This document shows positions 33,007-45,369 of a stretch of DNA of 64,000 nt, piece by piece; positions within the stretch are counted from its first letter, which is position 1, and every line of letters begins with the position of its first letter. Under the pieces are notes generated by a model. The model was not told where the DNA came from and made no database searches. It saw only the letters and a program-made list of their open reading frames with translations. Source of the DNA: Lunularia cruciata (taxonomy: Eukaryota > Streptophyta > Marchantiopsida > Lunulariales > Lunulariaceae). The DNA is taken from positions 59,994,552-60,058,551 of the forward strand of contig OX419756.1 in NCBI GenBank assembly GCA_948567375.1. The letters are read 5' to 3'. A program made the translations under genes and the position numbers.

Positions 33007-33990
33007 AGTGGGTGCAGTCGCTCAGTTTAGACGGTTCACAAAATTGTCTCTGGGCTACTCCAATATCGTGAGCTGATATGTATCGCAATCTCAGTTCCAC
33101 AAGCTTTCAGTTTATCCTCTCAAGTCCATTGCAAGTTGGAATTCCTGATATCTTGCCTAGTTTCACCAGACTGTCCGGAAGCAAGAAATTCAACGCTGTT
33201 GTGAGTTTCAGAAGCTGGGATAAGCGCACAGCACGTAGTAATCCCGATGCTAGTGTAAGTGTTTAAGTTGGCAGGACGGTACGCTTGATGCCCGACCTCG
33301 GCATCAAGCTGAGAAGGCGACACACATTAAACAGAAGCACTTGAGAACACAAATATACGAAAATATTGACGGTACAATTGAATCCGTCTTACACAAAATG
33401 TCGACTTCAATTATGAAAGCATATAGAGACTACTTACCAAACATTGGGATGTTTGTACGAGAAATTAGAGAAATCAAGTTTAAAATTATCCTTGTTATGT
33501 CCGTGGACCGATCGCGGAACATGATCTGATCAGAGGATGGGAAACGAGTAACTTCACGAGTTCCATCATGAACGCCCCCGTCCAACCTGTAAGTAGCTCT
33601 GCAATTTCCTTCCGTGTTGGCTACGGCGCGGATGACATGCACACAAATGCTGGAAACGCAACACCCTCAACTTCACGGAACAAGAGCGAACCAGCGAACC
33701 AGGTGCTAGGCACCCACATAGCCTGCCGAGGAGAAGAGCACTATGTCGCAAGTGCGCTCCCCTGGTCATAAAAGTCTTCAAAGACAGATCGAAAGCACCA
33801 ACAGAGATGGGTGCAAAAGTCTTCGGAGGGGTCGTTGGGCAGAATCTCTCTGTAGCCCTGTAGCCCTGAATTACAAAACTTTAGCTTTGTTTGTCATCAC
33901 GTTTGCGTCTCCTTTCTATGTCTGATGCTATTTTTGGAAAAGGGGGACCGGGTAGAAAACACGAAGGATGGGAAGACCCCAATGGGGCTA
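33007..33990 (-). promoter_or_regulatory. HNL2 upstream region (promoter/leader)
   Basis: Near-identical to 1427-2400. The two minus-strand frames are conserved at 33323-33120 and 33642-33430, with a few amino-acid changes and no stops. An extra 8-base repeat (GCGAACCA) near 33690 distinguishes this copy. Confidence 0.4.
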
Positions 33991-36900
33991 AGAGTCCATA
34001 CGAGAAATCTGCACCTAAGATATCCTAGCTATGTAAGTTGTTTTGCCTAAAAACAATTGGAGCATTTGAAAAAGTATCACTTAGTGTGATTGCTCTCTTA
34101 TGGATTGCACAAACCATTGCCCTCCGTAGAACCATTGCCCTCCATAGACACATGCTATAAAGTATAGAGTGACAATGGTACCCTTGGCGCCTAACATGAT
34201 AAATGCCCATGCATTCCCTAACAAATGTCATGGTTTAAAGTTGCTCCATATAACTCCAAGGCTAGAGTAACAAAAAGGTGACTCGATGCATATGCATATA
34301 CTCGGAGATCATACGAGCTATTGTTGCACTCATTGCCCGTCCAAAGGAATGGGTAATCACTCTCTCCAAAACTATATCACGTGAAGGGTCCGTAACCACG
34401 ACAGACGCTACTATCACCTGATCATCTCGGATGAAGTATAAGTCTACCCTAACACTTGTCATCTACAAAGCATATGAATGCTCACTCCAAGCCAAGTATC
34501 CATTCTCTCATGCCATAGCAAACACTATGTCCTTTGCATTATCATGGGTAGTTATCATTTGTCCCCAAAAGGACACTGTGTCATATGGACTATTGTTGCA
34601 TCTAATGTAGAACCACACTCACGAGTGAGTAATGAAGATAAAAAAGGTGGACCAAACCTAGACAAAACCTCATCATTTTAGAGAAAGTAGGAGAAAATGT
34701 AGTGTGTGTTGACACTATTGCTCTATCAAGGAAGAGTGTAAACCTCTTGTCCAATCTAATGATAGTGAAGCAAAAGATTGAAAGTCCTCACCTACCTATG
34801 GAGATAGACTATCTCTTATCTATTGTAATGATATCTAGAGAGAAAAGGATTCCTCTTCCACCTCTATCACATAAGTCTCCAAAATTGGCCAATCAACAAC
34901 CACAAAATGAGAGGAAAGTAGGGGTATCGTGAGAGCGCAATTACCCAAAAACACTATAGGTGCCATCTCCTCCATAAATAGCAAGCCAACTCCTCCACAC
35001 AAGATTGGTAAAGATGTTTGTTAACATGCCGAATCCCATGTCACACACTCAAATGTCCTTGTTCCATCACCAAAGACTCCCATTATCTTCCTATCAAAGG
35101 CTCTTAGACATGATATGAAGGTCAAGGATGGAAGAATTGTGCAGAGGAGGTAAGTAGATAGATGGGTAATGCTAGAGGAGAGTACACCAAATACCACATG
35201 AGGATCTCCTATTAACAAAAGGTCATATATATGGAGAACATCCTTTGTAAGAGCAATGTTTAAGAAGCGTGTTACAAAATCCTTGGATCCTATTTGCACT
35301 CCAAGAACATGTAGTACATCTATAGATGTGATGCATCCTTTTGGACGCTCAAGGTGTGAAGGGATACCTAAAGGAGACCATGCTCTATACTTTGACACCT
35401 TGACTCTCAAGCTTACTAGATGTAGCTTGGGTAGTCAAGGGGTCAAAGGCCTACCTAATTTGATCTATAGGGCCCACGATGTGTGTATCATTTGCCAAGG
35501 AAGGAAGTACATGACCAAGCATGGCCAAAGTAGTAGATAAGAGAGCTCTAAAATAAGCCATCATAAATAAAGGTCCCCCCACCAAAAGGATCTACCTAGT
35601 GTGTACCAACAATTGACTCCAAGATGGTGACTCCCTCTTAAGAAAAACCGTGCAGGTAATAAAGAGAAGCATGAGAGCCATGAAAAGATCACACAAAAGG
35701 AATAAGAATCACCAAGGATCCACTAACCTTCCTAAGCTCTTAAAGATAGATGCTCTTGAGATGTTATTAAAAATGTTATTAACATCCACTTGTAGGACGA
35801 CCCTCTCTAGATGGATATCTGGGAGTGCCCTAATGCCTAGAGATATAGCCTCACATCCTTGACCTATAGCTACTCCAAATTGATGTGGACTAAGGTGATG
35901 TCAAAAGTGAGAATTGTTGTGACATTTGTGGTGTCAAAGCTAGTTTGCTTGGACACTAGAGTAGGAATGCGGGTAGTCATAAGTATTTTGGTAGTTATTT
36001 ATAAAATACTTACTGATGGTCCTATTTCATGTTAGGGCTATTGATCACATGGTAAGACCCACTGTCACTTGCACCATTCACACTGTTGGATGTGCCATCA
36101 ATGGGACCATTAGGGCTAGAGACCTAGGTCAAAATCAAGGGTATACCTTTGAAGTGCAGCTCCAAAGAGCTCACTTCTCTCATGTTGAGCCTTTGAGTTC
36201 TTGACTATGGTAGATAAACATCAACGAGCATCACCTAGAGTCTTTTAGCTAGAGTAGGTGTGGCTTGATTGTAATCAATGCTTGATTGTTGGTAGAGTGT
36301 TGAGTGAATGATCAATACTAATCTATTTGAGTGTAATTTGAGTTCAAGAATAACTGATTATATGAAAGAAGTGAGAGTCATTGGGAAATCGAGTCCAAGA
36401 ATTGAGGGTGTTGGTGGTATCTCCAAGCTTGGTAGATCATTAGTATTGTGATCATGATTCAAATTTCTTTGAGAGTGATTGTGTGTAGAAGTTATGTGTG
36501 ATTTGATGCAAATTTGGTAATGAAATAGACAATGTACAAAAGCGTTAGCCAAATTTGGAGCCAAATGGAGTCAATTTTAAACACTAGTGTTTAATTTGAG
36601 CTCAAGAGGTGAAATCAAGACCAATTTGGTGTGAGTTGAGCTTGAAGGGCAAAATTGAAAGTGGCATTGGGAACCCATCACTTGAACTATAGATTTGGAC
36701 ATCTCCATCTTTCCAATTTGGCTTGAGTGGAGATTTAATGAAGAATTTGGCAGTCAACCAATTGGAGAAGAGTTATGTCAAATTTGGTGGAGGATTTATG
36801 TAAGATTTGGAGGTTACCTAAACTTCTCCAAATTAGCTCAACTTTTGGGAAGCTTGGCTATATTTGAAGAGGATTCAAATTGGTAAGAAGAAAGGCCTCA

Positions 36901-37037
36901 TTTGGGCATTTAGAGGCATAGGACTATAAGAGATTACAAAGGGCCAACTTGTTAGCATGAGGCTAGCTAATTTAGATATATTTTGTTGGTCATTGTTTAG
37001 CAAAATCCGCCTACCCTTCTAGATTGTACGCAACAAG
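33991..37037. other. CG-poor unidentified stretch (unit B copy)
   Basis: Colinear with A 2401-5386. The minus-strand reading pieces 34462-34262 and 35410-35021 are preserved but bounded by stops. No gene is supported. Confidence 0.4.
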
Positions 37038-37096
37038 GTTTGAACCCCAGATCTTTGGTTCCTACATTGATGCCTTAGCAAATTGGTCCAATTGGC
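37038..37096 (-). repeat. tRNA-like (SINE-head) fragment, unit B copy
   Basis: Same B-box-like and A-box-like words as at 5387-5443. Next to it B has about 40 bases absent from A. Confidence 0.3.
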
Positions 37097-37289
37097 TATA
37101 GAGACAATATTGGTCTTTGAATTACATTTCATTTCATTCATTGAATTACATCTCTATCACTTCAAACTTGATTGCTAGGGATAGATCTGTAATACCCACA
37201 AGTTCTAGGTCTAGTAGCATTGGTGGATCTAGTAGAGTTGCATTAGTTGGAGATGGTGCTACTACAAGTAGAAGTACCACTACAAGAAG

Positions 37290-38300
37290 TAGTGTAGTAC
37301 CGGGGTTTAACCTCATGGTGGAGTTCTTTTAGTGCTTGAGATAGAACTACCAAAGAATGCATATTGACAGGTTAAGGAGCTTGTTAGAGTTCTAGTGGAA
37401 GGCTAGAGAGAGAGCTTACATAAGGCATTCACTCACATAAGATGGCTAATCAGTTTTACTCAGAAAGTTACTAAGGCCCAAGTAGTCCAATTTTGGTAGG
37501 GGATTGTAGACAAGGAGTTGAAACATAGAGTATGTGATATTATGTTGTTACAAGCTACTTCACCTACTTTGGCAGTGGTCTTTAGTTTAGTTGAGTGCAT
37601 TGAGCTTGACATGGTAGAGGAGAGAGTGGTGATAATAATTACTTCTTCTAGAGTGCAACAAAGTGCACCACTCCATGTTGGCATTCAAGGACAAGGTGGA
37701 CAACCTAGATCTTATGGAGCTAGTGGAAGGCCTAGTATAGCTAGACCCTTACCTTCATTTTCAAGTCTCCAATAGCCAGTAAGTGGTGGTGTTGCTTTTT
37801 GGACTTGTGGTGAACCTCATCACAAGATAGAGTGCATTCAAGGCAACGGACATGATACTTATGGTGCATCATAGCCACCATATAGACAATGTGACCATTG
37901 CCATAGATTTGGTCATACTAGTGATCAATGCTTTGATCTTCATCCATAGTTATGGATTGGTAGGGCTACTATGGTAGGTGGTAGAGGAGCTCTAGGTCAT
38001 GGAGGACAAGGTGGTAGAGGTCATGGTAGAGGATTCACACTTGGTAAGGATGCAATACCTGTCATTGCTTTTGATACAACCATGGCTACTCAGATTGAGT
38101 ACTTGGAGCAGAGATTGGCTAGCATGGCCATAGCTCAAAAGAGATCAGATTGGGGGCTAAGGTTTCCACCTCTTATGTTGGTGATAGAGACATCTTGGAC
38201 TTTATATGCAATGTAGGACAAGTAGATGCACTTGCCACAATGACTAGAAGTGCTCCAAAGCCTAGAGGAGCATGAGTGGAGTTGGACCCATAGAGAGAGA
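37290..38300 (+). pseudogene. G1 Gag remnant with CCHC knuckle (unit B)
   Basis: Open segments 37518-37775 (capsid-like, HRVCDIMLLQATSPTLAVVF) and 37971-38216 (Gly/Arg-rich GGRGALGHGGQGGRG, then a coiled segment QIEYLEQRLASMAIAQKRSD). The CX2CX4HX4C knuckle lies at 37890-37931. TAG stops separate the parts. Confidence 0.75.
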
Positions 38301-38429
38301 GATTGGTAGACAAGTTAGACTCCCTCAATTGTTCACACTCTCTAAAGCACAACATACAACATCCATGGCTCCTACATGTGTTAGTGTGGTAGGAAATGAT
38401 AGAGTGCATGATAGACTAGATGTTAGTCA

Positions 38430-38434
38430 ACCAT
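38430..38434. repeat. Target-site duplication of the young chromovirus (left)
   Basis: ACCAT here and at 45063-45067. Unit A has the single-copy empty site (GTTAGTCAACCATCTACT near 7997-8014). Confidence 0.97.
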
Positions 38435-39176
38435 TGTAATACCAAGGGTTAGCCATATGATCTAGATGTGAAATTTGGTTTGGTAACATCTAGAATGATG
38501 TTATACATGATGGTCAAGATAGATCAGATAGAAGTATCACCAAAAGAGTACTTCTACTAATAGGGTAGAAACCGAAATAGACTTGAGAACCTTAGAACCA
38601 ATAGCTAGACATATGATTTAAAGGTGAGAATTGGTTTGGTAACATCTGGAAGGATGTTACACATGATGGACTAAACAGATCAGAAAGAAGTATCACCAAA
38701 AGGGGACTTCTACTAATAGAGTAGGAACCGAAATATGCCTGAAATCTTTGAAGGCAATTTCGGAGGCCTAAACGGATGAATTAGGCCTCGAAAATGTGCA
38801 ATTCCCCCCCCCCCCAACAGAGGAAAGGCTGGCCTTCCTTCCCCCCTGGTTTGTCTCGTCGAGAGCTTTCCAACGGTACCTTACTCATGTGATTCTGAGA
38901 TTCCTACAGGAAGATTCCCTAAAAGATTCCCTCCGGTCAAAGCTCGTTTGACCGACCAGATAGGACCTAGACCAGACAGGTCACCCATCCAAGTCAGTAA
39001 TCCAAGGGTGGAGCTTGCTGACATGTCACCTATCTATGTCCCTAATCCTATGGTGGAGCTTCCTTGGAGGAGATCCTCTTTGTCTATATAATAAAGAGAA
39101 GGTGCTCCCTTGGGGCATCGAATGTTTGAGTGTGCAATCTGTGTTTTCTCTCTTCTCTTGTCCTCGGAGTATTACA
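38435..39176 (+). repeat. Young chromovirus 5' LTR
   Basis: Starts TGTAATACCAAGG and ends GGAGTATTACA. It contains an internal duplication of about 150 bp with period about 156 (units from 38451 and 38607), a C run near 38805, and a TATA box at 39085-39094. Confidence 0.97.
39085..39094 (+). promoter_or_regulatory. TATA box of the young LTR
   Basis: TATATAATAA about 90 bases before the LTR end, in the right orientation to transcribe the element. Repeated in the 3' LTR near 44971. Confidence 0.65.
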
Positions 39177-39177
39177 A

Positions 39178-39190
39178 TGGTATCAGAGCC
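39178..39190 (+). other. Primer binding site, initiator tRNA-Met
   Basis: TGGTATCAGAGCC follows the 5' LTR after a single base. It is complementary to the 3' end of plant initiator tRNA-Met. Confidence 0.92.
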
Positions 39191-39316
39191 AGTGTTCTAG
39201 TCCAAGAGAGTGGATCACCCCTCTTGGAATAGCACGAACTACTGAAACTGAGTAATTTGAGGTGGAGAACATAGAGTAATCGCTAGACTTAGGAAGGACT
39301 TTAGAAAGCGGATGGG

Positions 39317-39746
39317 ATGGATGCGCCGGGGGGACAATTTCCCGCACCTAGCTTTCCATTCTCAAACCCATTCCACATCAAGGTTATGTACATCCAGCGT
39401 GAGCAGATGAGAGTATCGCTAGTTTATCACTTCGGTGCTGAATTCATGGACAGAGTGATGAACTCACCAAACTCGGTGATTCTACCTGTGGTGATATATG
39501 ACAGAGAGTGGGATTTGACGATTTACATTCTATTATGATAATATGGATATGAATGTCCCAAATCCTCTCCCTTTCAACACTCAAGTAGAAATCCGTTATG
39601 TAGTGAGGCCGAAATTGATGTTTAGAGATTTTGTGGTTAGGAATTTTGGTGAGGAGTATTATCGACAAGTGATAGCTTCTGAGGTCCCAATGGTAGTTCC
39701 GATAGTTCGTGCGCCTTCCAGAGTGATTATATTGACTCTGTATTGA
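39317..39746 (+). CDS. Pre-Gag reading frames of unknown function
   Basis: Two open frames lie between the primer site and Gag: 39317-39538 (74 codons including stop, starting MDAPGGQFPAP) and 39543-39746 (68 codons, starting MDMNVPNPLPF). They are offset by one base and might once have been a single frame of about 140 codons. I recognise no domain; the composition (charged and aromatic, no membrane segment) looks protein-like. They could be an extra leader ORF or random open frames in the leader. Confidence 0.35.
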
Positions 39747-39779
39747 AGTAGACGTTAGCAATTGGGTGTTGCAGGCACC

Positions 39780-40868
39780 ATGGATCCGCAGTTGCAAGAA
39801 CTGGTGCAAGGAATGCAAGGGATGTTGAATGAATTTCGAGAGATTAAGATGACCATGGAGACATTGCAAAGTCAAGTGCAGATCCTCAGGAACGATCAAG
39901 CCATGCAAGAAGAAGAACCGTCTCAAAACCCAGTACCTGTGACTGAAGTACTTGGAGAGGCACCCGTGCCTACAAACCCTATCAACGATGAAGCCACATT
40001 GCTACTCCGGATGAAGAAGACCTGCAACATCGAGCCTTACAAGGGGCAGCGTATGATGGGAGTAGTGGAGAATTGGATCTCGAGAATGAATCAATATTTT
40101 CGATTGTTCTCAACAGAGATCACAGAGCATGCTGCAGGCGTGTTTGCATGTGGGTACTTGACCGATAAAGCCCTCACATGGTATGATGCTTGGGAACGAT
40201 CCATGCTGGCAGAGAGAAGGGAGGTCACATGGACAGCAATGCAAGAAGGACTCCTCAAGAATTTCCAATCGGTGGATTCTGTGCAGATGGCTCGAACCCG
40301 ACTATGGGGATTGAGACAGAAGAATAGCATACAAGAGTATGTGGAGGCATTTCTGGATCTACAAGTCGCAATTACTGACATGAGTCCAGTAGAGGCTCTC
40401 GACAATTTCAAACGAGGGTTGAAAGAGTGGATTCGCCAAGAAGTCATGGTGCAAAACCCTCGCATAGTATTTGAAGCCATTGCTTGTGCGCAGAGAATAG
40501 CCGGAGCATTAGGTGGAGGTGAAGGAGTAGTTCCACCTCAACATTATCGGGTAGAAATGCCACACATGGGTGGACCAGTACCGATGGAATTGGGCAACCT
40601 TCGATTCCGGGATCGAGGAGCACGGCCGCTTCAAGGAGAGCGAGGACGGGTAGAAGAACGAAGAGATGGAGTCCCAAGAGGAGAAGGGACTCGAGGAGAA
40701 CAACGCCGTTGTTACAATTGTGGCCGTATTGGGCACATATCTACCAATTGTTGCACTCGTTTCCCTAGAGGCCCTCGGCCTTCGTACAGGCGATCTTTGA
40801 ACAACATGGAGAGGCACATTGAAGAGGAGGAGGTGGAAACCACTTCGGAAAACGAAGATCGCCAGTAA
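39780..40868 (+). CDS. gag: Gag polyprotein of young chromovirus
   Basis: 362 codons. I chose the ATG at 39780 (context CACCATGG) over an upstream TTG at 39762. The N-terminal region is helical ([20 protein letters not shown] and following, likely coiled coil). The retrotransposon Gag core follows ([37 protein letters not shown]), then a basic Arg/Gly-rich stretch and a CX2CX4HX4C knuckle at 40710-40751. Gag forms virus-like particles and binds the element RNA. The tail is acidic and ends DRQ. The frame is intact. Confidence 0.95.
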   Translation: MDPQLQELVQGMQGMLNEFREIKMTMETLQSQVQILRNDQAMQEEEPSQNPVPVTEVLGEAPVPTNPINDEATLLLRMKKTCNIEPYKGQRMMGVVENWISRMNQYFRLFSTEITEHAAGVFACGYLTDKALTWYDAWERSMLAERREVTWTAMQEGLLKNFQSVDSVQMARTRLWGLRQKNSIQEYVEAFLDLQVAITDMSPVEALDNFKRGLKEWIRQEVMVQNPRIVFEAIACAQRIAGALGGGEGVVPPQHYRVEMPHMGGPVPMELGNLRFRDRGARPLQGERGRVEERRDGVPRGEGTRGEQRRCYNCGRIGHISTNCCTRFPRGPRPSYRRSLNNMERHIEEEEVETTSENEDRQ

Positions 40869-40963
40869 ATGTACCTCGCGGCCTTACTGGCTCAATAAGG
40901 AAGCAGAGAATTGAGGGAAGGAAGAAGAATAATGCGCAAAGATCCCGAAAGGCAACCTCACAA

Positions 40964-43900
40964 TTGATTGTTGTGAATGGAATCCTAGAAGGTAATCAAG
41001 TGAGAGTATTAATAGATCCGGGAGCAACAGAGAATTTCTTGTCTCACTCTGTTGCAATCAGATTGGGAATGGATCTAGAGAGAGATGGAAGTGAAGAAGT
41101 AGAGTTACCAAATGGGCAAACAGAGAGGATTGAATCATTACCTAGACGGGTAACCCTCTCTGTAGGAGAATATCAGGAAGCAATTGAGTGGCGAGTGATA
41201 CAGTTAGCCCGTTATGATGCAATTTTAGGCATGCCATGGATGGAGCAGTACAACCCAATGGTGGATTGGAGGAAGAAAGTAGTGAGAACCCACCAATGGT
41301 CAATCATTGGGGTTAAAGAAAAATCACACAGGCAGAAACTGCCTCTATATGTCGTAGGGACGACAACTGTCTGTAAGACCGATAGATGTTTTCTGGGTCT
41401 AATAAGAGAAGTCCAGAATGCACAACTCGTTGGACAAATTCCTGAGAAATTGAAGGATGTGGTGGATGAGTTTCAAGATGTCTTTCCCGATGATCTACCC
41501 TCAGGATTACCACCTAAAAGGCGAGTAGATCACAAAATAGAGACACTCCCGGGGAAGACACCTCCTTGTAAGGCCCCATATCGCCTATCACCTCATGAGT
41601 TGGAGGAGTGTAAGACTCAAATTGAGGAGATGCTACAGAAAGGGTTCATCCAACCTAGCGTATCACCATATGGGGCCCCTGTCTTGTTTGTGAAGAAGAA
41701 GGATGGTACAATGCGCATGTGCATTGACTATCGAGGTCTCAATCAGCAAACAGTGAAGAACAAATACCCCTTACCTCGCATGGATGACCTGTTTGATCAA
41801 CTCCATGGAGCGAGATACTTCACCAAACTGGACTTGCGGAGCGGTTACAATCAAATCCGAATTGCAGAGGAAGATGTGTACAAAACTGCCTTTCGAACCA
41901 AGTATGGCCACTTTGAGTATCTTGTGATGCCTTTTGGCCTCACCAATGCGCCTGCCACTTTCATGAGCCTAATGAATGACATATTTCGTCCATACTTGGA
42001 TAAGTCTGTTATTGTCTTCTTGGATGATATCTTAGTATATAGTAGCACGATGACAGAACACAAACAACATCTACGAGAGGTCCTCCAGATTCTAAGACAG
42101 AATCAGTTGTACGCCAAAATCTCAAAGTGTGAGTTTGGCAAGTCTGAAGTAGACTACTTAGAGCATAGAGTAAGTGCAGAGGGCATTCAAGTATTGACAG
42201 ATAAAATAGAGGTCATTCAAAAATGGAGTGCCCCCGAAGATCAAACTCAACTTAAGAGCTTCTTGGGGTTGACGGGATTCTATCGTAGATTTGTCAAGGA
42301 CTTCTCCAAGGTTGCACAGCCTTTAACGGCACTACTTGGCAAGGGGAAGAAGTGGACATGGGGAACTGCACAAGAGTTGGCCTTTCAAGAAATGAAGGCC
42401 GCCTTGCTACATGCACCAATCTTGAAGTGGTATGACCCAAAACGTCCAATCAAGTTGGCTACGGATGCATCAGGCGTAGCAATAGGAGCAGTCCTACAAC
42501 AAGAGTGGCATGACGGATGGCATCCAATTGCATATTTCTCTCGAAAGTTGTTATCGGCAGAGCGCAACTACCACACCACAGAACGAGAAGAGCTAGCCAT
42601 TGTTCTAGCAACCAAGCATTGGAAGCACTACCTGGGCGAGAAGGCATTTGTAGTAGAGACAGACCACAAACCTCTAGTCTACCTCGAGACGCAGAAGGAT
42701 CTATCTCGTCGCCAAATTCGGTGGGCGGAGTGGCGACAACGCTTCAACATGACAATCACCTACGTGGAAGGTAAGAAGCAACTTGCAGATGTGTTCACCC
42801 GCATGCCAATGGCCAACAACTTGGCGACAGAGGTTAAGATTAACCCTGAATTCTGGCAAGAGATTCTAGCTGCTACAAAAATTGACCCACAGATTGTAGA
42901 AGCGCAAGCGTCCAAAGGTGTCACCAGCACCCAAGGACTCACCTTTCGAGAGGGCCGATTGTGGATCACAAATGTCCCAGAATTACGCACCACCATTCTA
43001 GCGGAATGTCATGATTCGGCCATTGCAGCTCATGTCGGAGTGGACAAGACCTTGGAGGCAGTCAAGCGCCATTACTATTGGCCCAAGATGAGCAACGACG
43101 TGATGGACTATGTGCGTAGCTGCCTACTTTGTCAACAGAACAAAGCTTCTAATCAAGCTCCTGCAGGGCTCCTTCAACCTCTTCCCACTCCCACTCAACG
43201 TTGGGAACAAGTGAGTATGGATCTCGTCTCTGAATTACCCAAGACCACCTCAGGGTTTGACTCCATTGTCGTCTTTGTGGACCGGCTCAGCAAAATGATT
43301 CATGTACGCCCTACCACCAAGGAGGTGACCGCTCCACAACTAGCTCAACTATACTTAGATGCAGTCTTTGCTCACCATGGCTTGTCTAGAGTACTCATCA
43401 CCGATAGAGGCACCCAATTCACCAGTTTGTTTTGGCAAACACTCTTTGGTTTCTTCAAAACCAAGTTGGCCATGTCTACAGCTTACCACCTACAAACAGA
43501 TGGCCAAACAGAGCAGGCTAATCACACGATTGAAGACATGTTACGCGGCTTCACCTTAGAAGAGCAAGAGAGGTGGGACACCCTACTACCGTTGGTGGAA
43601 TTCGCTTACAACAATTCAGTGAATGCCTCCACCCAGGTCACTCCGTTCTTCCTCATGTATGGTGAGCATCCCTTCACACCTTCTAGCTTGATGAAGATCT
43701 GTCCAGTGACTACCAAGGTTGATGCAGTCAACACATTTGTTTCTAGAATCCAACAAGGTGTGGAGAGCGCCAAGCACAGGTTACAGATTGCGCAAAATCG
43801 ACAAAAGCAGTATGCTGATGCACACCGTAGGCATATGGAGTTCAATGTTGGGGATCAAGTGTGGCTATCGACAACCAACCTCACATTAGTTGGATCTCGT

Positions 43901-44071
43901 AAGCTCAGACCTCGTTTTATTGGACCTTTCTCGATTCTTCGTCGCATCGGCGCTGTGGCCTATCACCTTGAGCTACCACCACACATGAAGATCCATCCAG
44001 TGTTCCATGTCTCCCTATTACGCAGATATGCTCCCCGATCAGGCCAAGGTACTTCCACACAGGACATTTGA
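40964..44071 (+). CDS. pol: Pol polyprotein of young chromovirus (PR-RT-RH-IN)
   Basis: 1035 codons counted from TTG 40964; the frame is open from about 40901 with no ATG, so the true start is uncertain. Protease has [12 protein letters not shown] near residue 16 (DPG instead of DSG). RT has [30 protein letters not shown] and FLDD at 352-355. RNase H has LATDASG (Asp about 501) and [10 protein letters not shown]. Integrase has the HHCC finger (about 680-720) and catalytic D753, D814 and E850 with exact DX35E spacing. It ends in a [10 protein letters not shown]-type C-terminal barrel and stops before the chromodomain. Pol lies in a different frame from Gag with no overlap, so its expression mechanism is unclear or lost. 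Confidence 0.96.
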   Translation: MIVVNGILEGNQVRVLIDPGATENFLSHSVAIRLGMDLERDGSEEVELPNGQTERIESLPRRVTLSVGEYQEAIEWRVIQLARYDAILGMPWMEQYNPMVDWRKKVVRTHQWSIIGVKEKSHRQKLPLYVVGTTTVCKTDRCFLGLIREVQNAQLVGQIPEKLKDVVDEFQDVFPDDLPSGLPPKRRVDHKIETLPGKTPPCKAPYRLSPHELEECKTQIEEMLQKGFIQPSVSPYGAPVLFVKKKDGTMRMCIDYRGLNQQTVKNKYPLPRMDDLFDQLHGARYFTKLDLRSGYNQIRIAEEDVYKTAFRTKYGHFEYLVMPFGLTNAPATFMSLMNDIFRPYLDKSVIVFLDDILVYSSTMTEHKQHLREVLQILRQNQLYAKISKCEFGKSEVDYLEHRVSAEGIQVLTDKIEVIQKWSAPEDQTQLKSFLGLTGFYRRFVKDFSKVAQPLTALLGKGKKWTWGTAQELAFQEMKAALLHAPILKWYDPKRPIKLATDASGVAIGAVLQQEWHDGWHPIAYFSRKLLSAERNYHTTEREELAIVLATKHWKHYLGEKAFVVETDHKPLVYLETQKDLSRRQIRWAEWRQRFNMTITYVEGKKQLADVFTRMPMANNLATEVKINPEFWQEILAATKIDPQIVEAQASKGVTSTQGLTFREGRLWITNVPELRTTILAECHDSAIAAHVGVDKTLEAVKRHYYWPKMSNDVMDYVRSCLLCQQNKASNQAPAGLLQPLPTPTQRWEQVSMDLVSELPKTTSGFDSIVVFVDRLSKMIHVRPTTKEVTAPQLAQLYLDAVFAHHGLSRVLITDRGTQFTSLFWQTLFGFFKTKLAMSTAYHLQTDGQTEQANHTIEDMLRGFTLEEQERWDTLLPLVEFAYNNSVNASTQVTPFFLMYGEHPFTPSSLMKICPVTTKVDAVNTFVSRIQQGVESAKHRLQIAQNRQKQYADAHRRHMEFNVGDQVWLSTTNLTLVGSRKLRPRFIGPFSILRRIGAVAYHLELPPHMKIHPVFHVSLLRRYAPRSGQGTSTQDI

Positions 44072-44310
44072 CCTTGTCCGACAGTCATTGATGGCACAGA
44101 GGAATATGAAGTAGAGCGGATTCTCCAAAAGCGCATGCGTGGTACTCGCCATGCGTGGTACTCGCCATCCGCGGGTGGAATATCTAGTACAATGGAAAGG
44201 TTACCCTCTCTATGAAGGAACCTAGGAACCCGCTGCCAATTTGGCACATGCACCGGTGTTGGTGCAAGCATTTGAGCAACAATTGCACAACGAGGACGTT
44301 GCGTCTTAAA
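44072..44310 (+). pseudogene. Broken chromodomain of the young chromovirus
   Basis: After the Pol stop (44069-44071) the frame continues with EEYEVERILQKRM, the start of a chromodomain. A 16-bp tandem duplication (44135-44150 and 44151-44166) then shifts the frame. The remainder (VEYLVQWKGYPLYEGT) is in another frame, and a TAG (44223-44225) stands where the conserved Trp is expected. Confidence 0.8.
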
Positions 44311-44322
44311 AGGAGGGAGGTC
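44309..44322 (+). other. Polypurine tract
   Basis: AAAAGGAGGGAGG immediately upstream of the 3' LTR, the expected plus-strand priming site. Confidence 0.85.
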
Positions 44323-45062
44323 TGTAATACCAAGGGTTAGCCATATGATCTAGATGTGAAATTTGGTTTGGTAACATCTAGAATGATGTTATACATGATG
44401 GTCAAGATAGATCAGATAGAAGTATCACCAAAAGAGTACTTCTACTAATAGGGTAGAAACCGAAATAGACTTGAGAACCTTAGAACCAATAGCTAGACAT
44501 ATGATTTAAAGGTGAGAATTGGTTTGGTAACATCTGGAAGGATGTTACACATGATGGACTAAACAGATCAGAAAGAGATATCACCAAAAGGGGACTTCTA
44601 CTAATAGAGTAGGAACTGAAATATGCCTGAAATCTTTGAAGGCAATTTCGGAGGCCTAAACGGATGAATTAGGCCTCGAAAATGTGCAGATTCCCCCCCC
44701 CAACAAAGGAAAGGCTGGCCTTCCCTCCCCCCTGGTTTGTCTCGTCGAGAGCTTTCCAACGGTACCTTACTCATGTGATTCTGAGATTCCTACAGGAAGA
44801 TTCCCTAAAAGATTCCCTCCGGTCAAAGCTCGTTTGACCAACCAGATAGGACCTAGACCAGACAGGTCACCCATCCAAGTCAGTAATCCAAGGGTGGAGC
44901 TTGCTGACATGTCACCTATCTATGTCCCTAATCCTATGGTGGAGCTTCCTTGGAGGAGATCCTCTTTGTCTATATAATAAAGAGAAGGTGCTCCCTTGGG
45001 GCATCGAATGTTTGAGTGTGCAATCTGTGTTTTCTCTCTTCTCTTGTCCTCGGAGTATTACA
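44323..45062 (+). repeat. Young chromovirus 3' LTR
   Basis: Nearly identical to 38435-39176. By eye I see about seven substitutions and a shorter C run. It is flanked by ACCAT at 45063-45067. Confidence 0.97.
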
Positions 45063-45369
45063 ACCATCTACTTCTACTCAATTTGAGTCTAGCAAAATAT
45101 TGGGGTGGCTTAGTTGATTATGTGCTTCTCTTTATTCTCAACTAGTGACATGTTTACATTGGGAATTGATCCATCTCTAATGTTTTGGCTGGCTACCACA
45201 CTTTGTGAGAGTAGGGATGATGTGGTCCATGCTACTAAAGTAGAGGTAAGTTGATAGTGGAGCTGACTTGGTTGAGGAACATGAGATCTGCTCAATGCCC
45301 AATAGTTTATGGTAGGTAACATCAACTAGATTGGAAGACTTACCAACTAGACCTACCTTTGAGCAAGCA

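Larger units (their letters stand above)
38435..45062 (+). mobile_element. Young Ty3/gypsy chromovirus, unit B only
   Basis: A 6.6-kb LTR retrotransposon with 742- and 740-bp LTRs, a perfect 5-bp target-site duplication, a primer site for initiator tRNA-Met, an A/G-rich polypurine tract, an open Gag and a 1035-codon open Pol. The LTRs differ at only a handful of bases plus the length of a C run, so insertion is recent. The empty site in unit A shows it came after the segmental duplication. The chromodomain is broken, and Gag and Pol frames do not overlap. Confidence 0.97.

Noticed and set aside
40091-40817. Minus-strand open frames within the young element
   Set aside because: Antisense shadows of an intact Gag frame.
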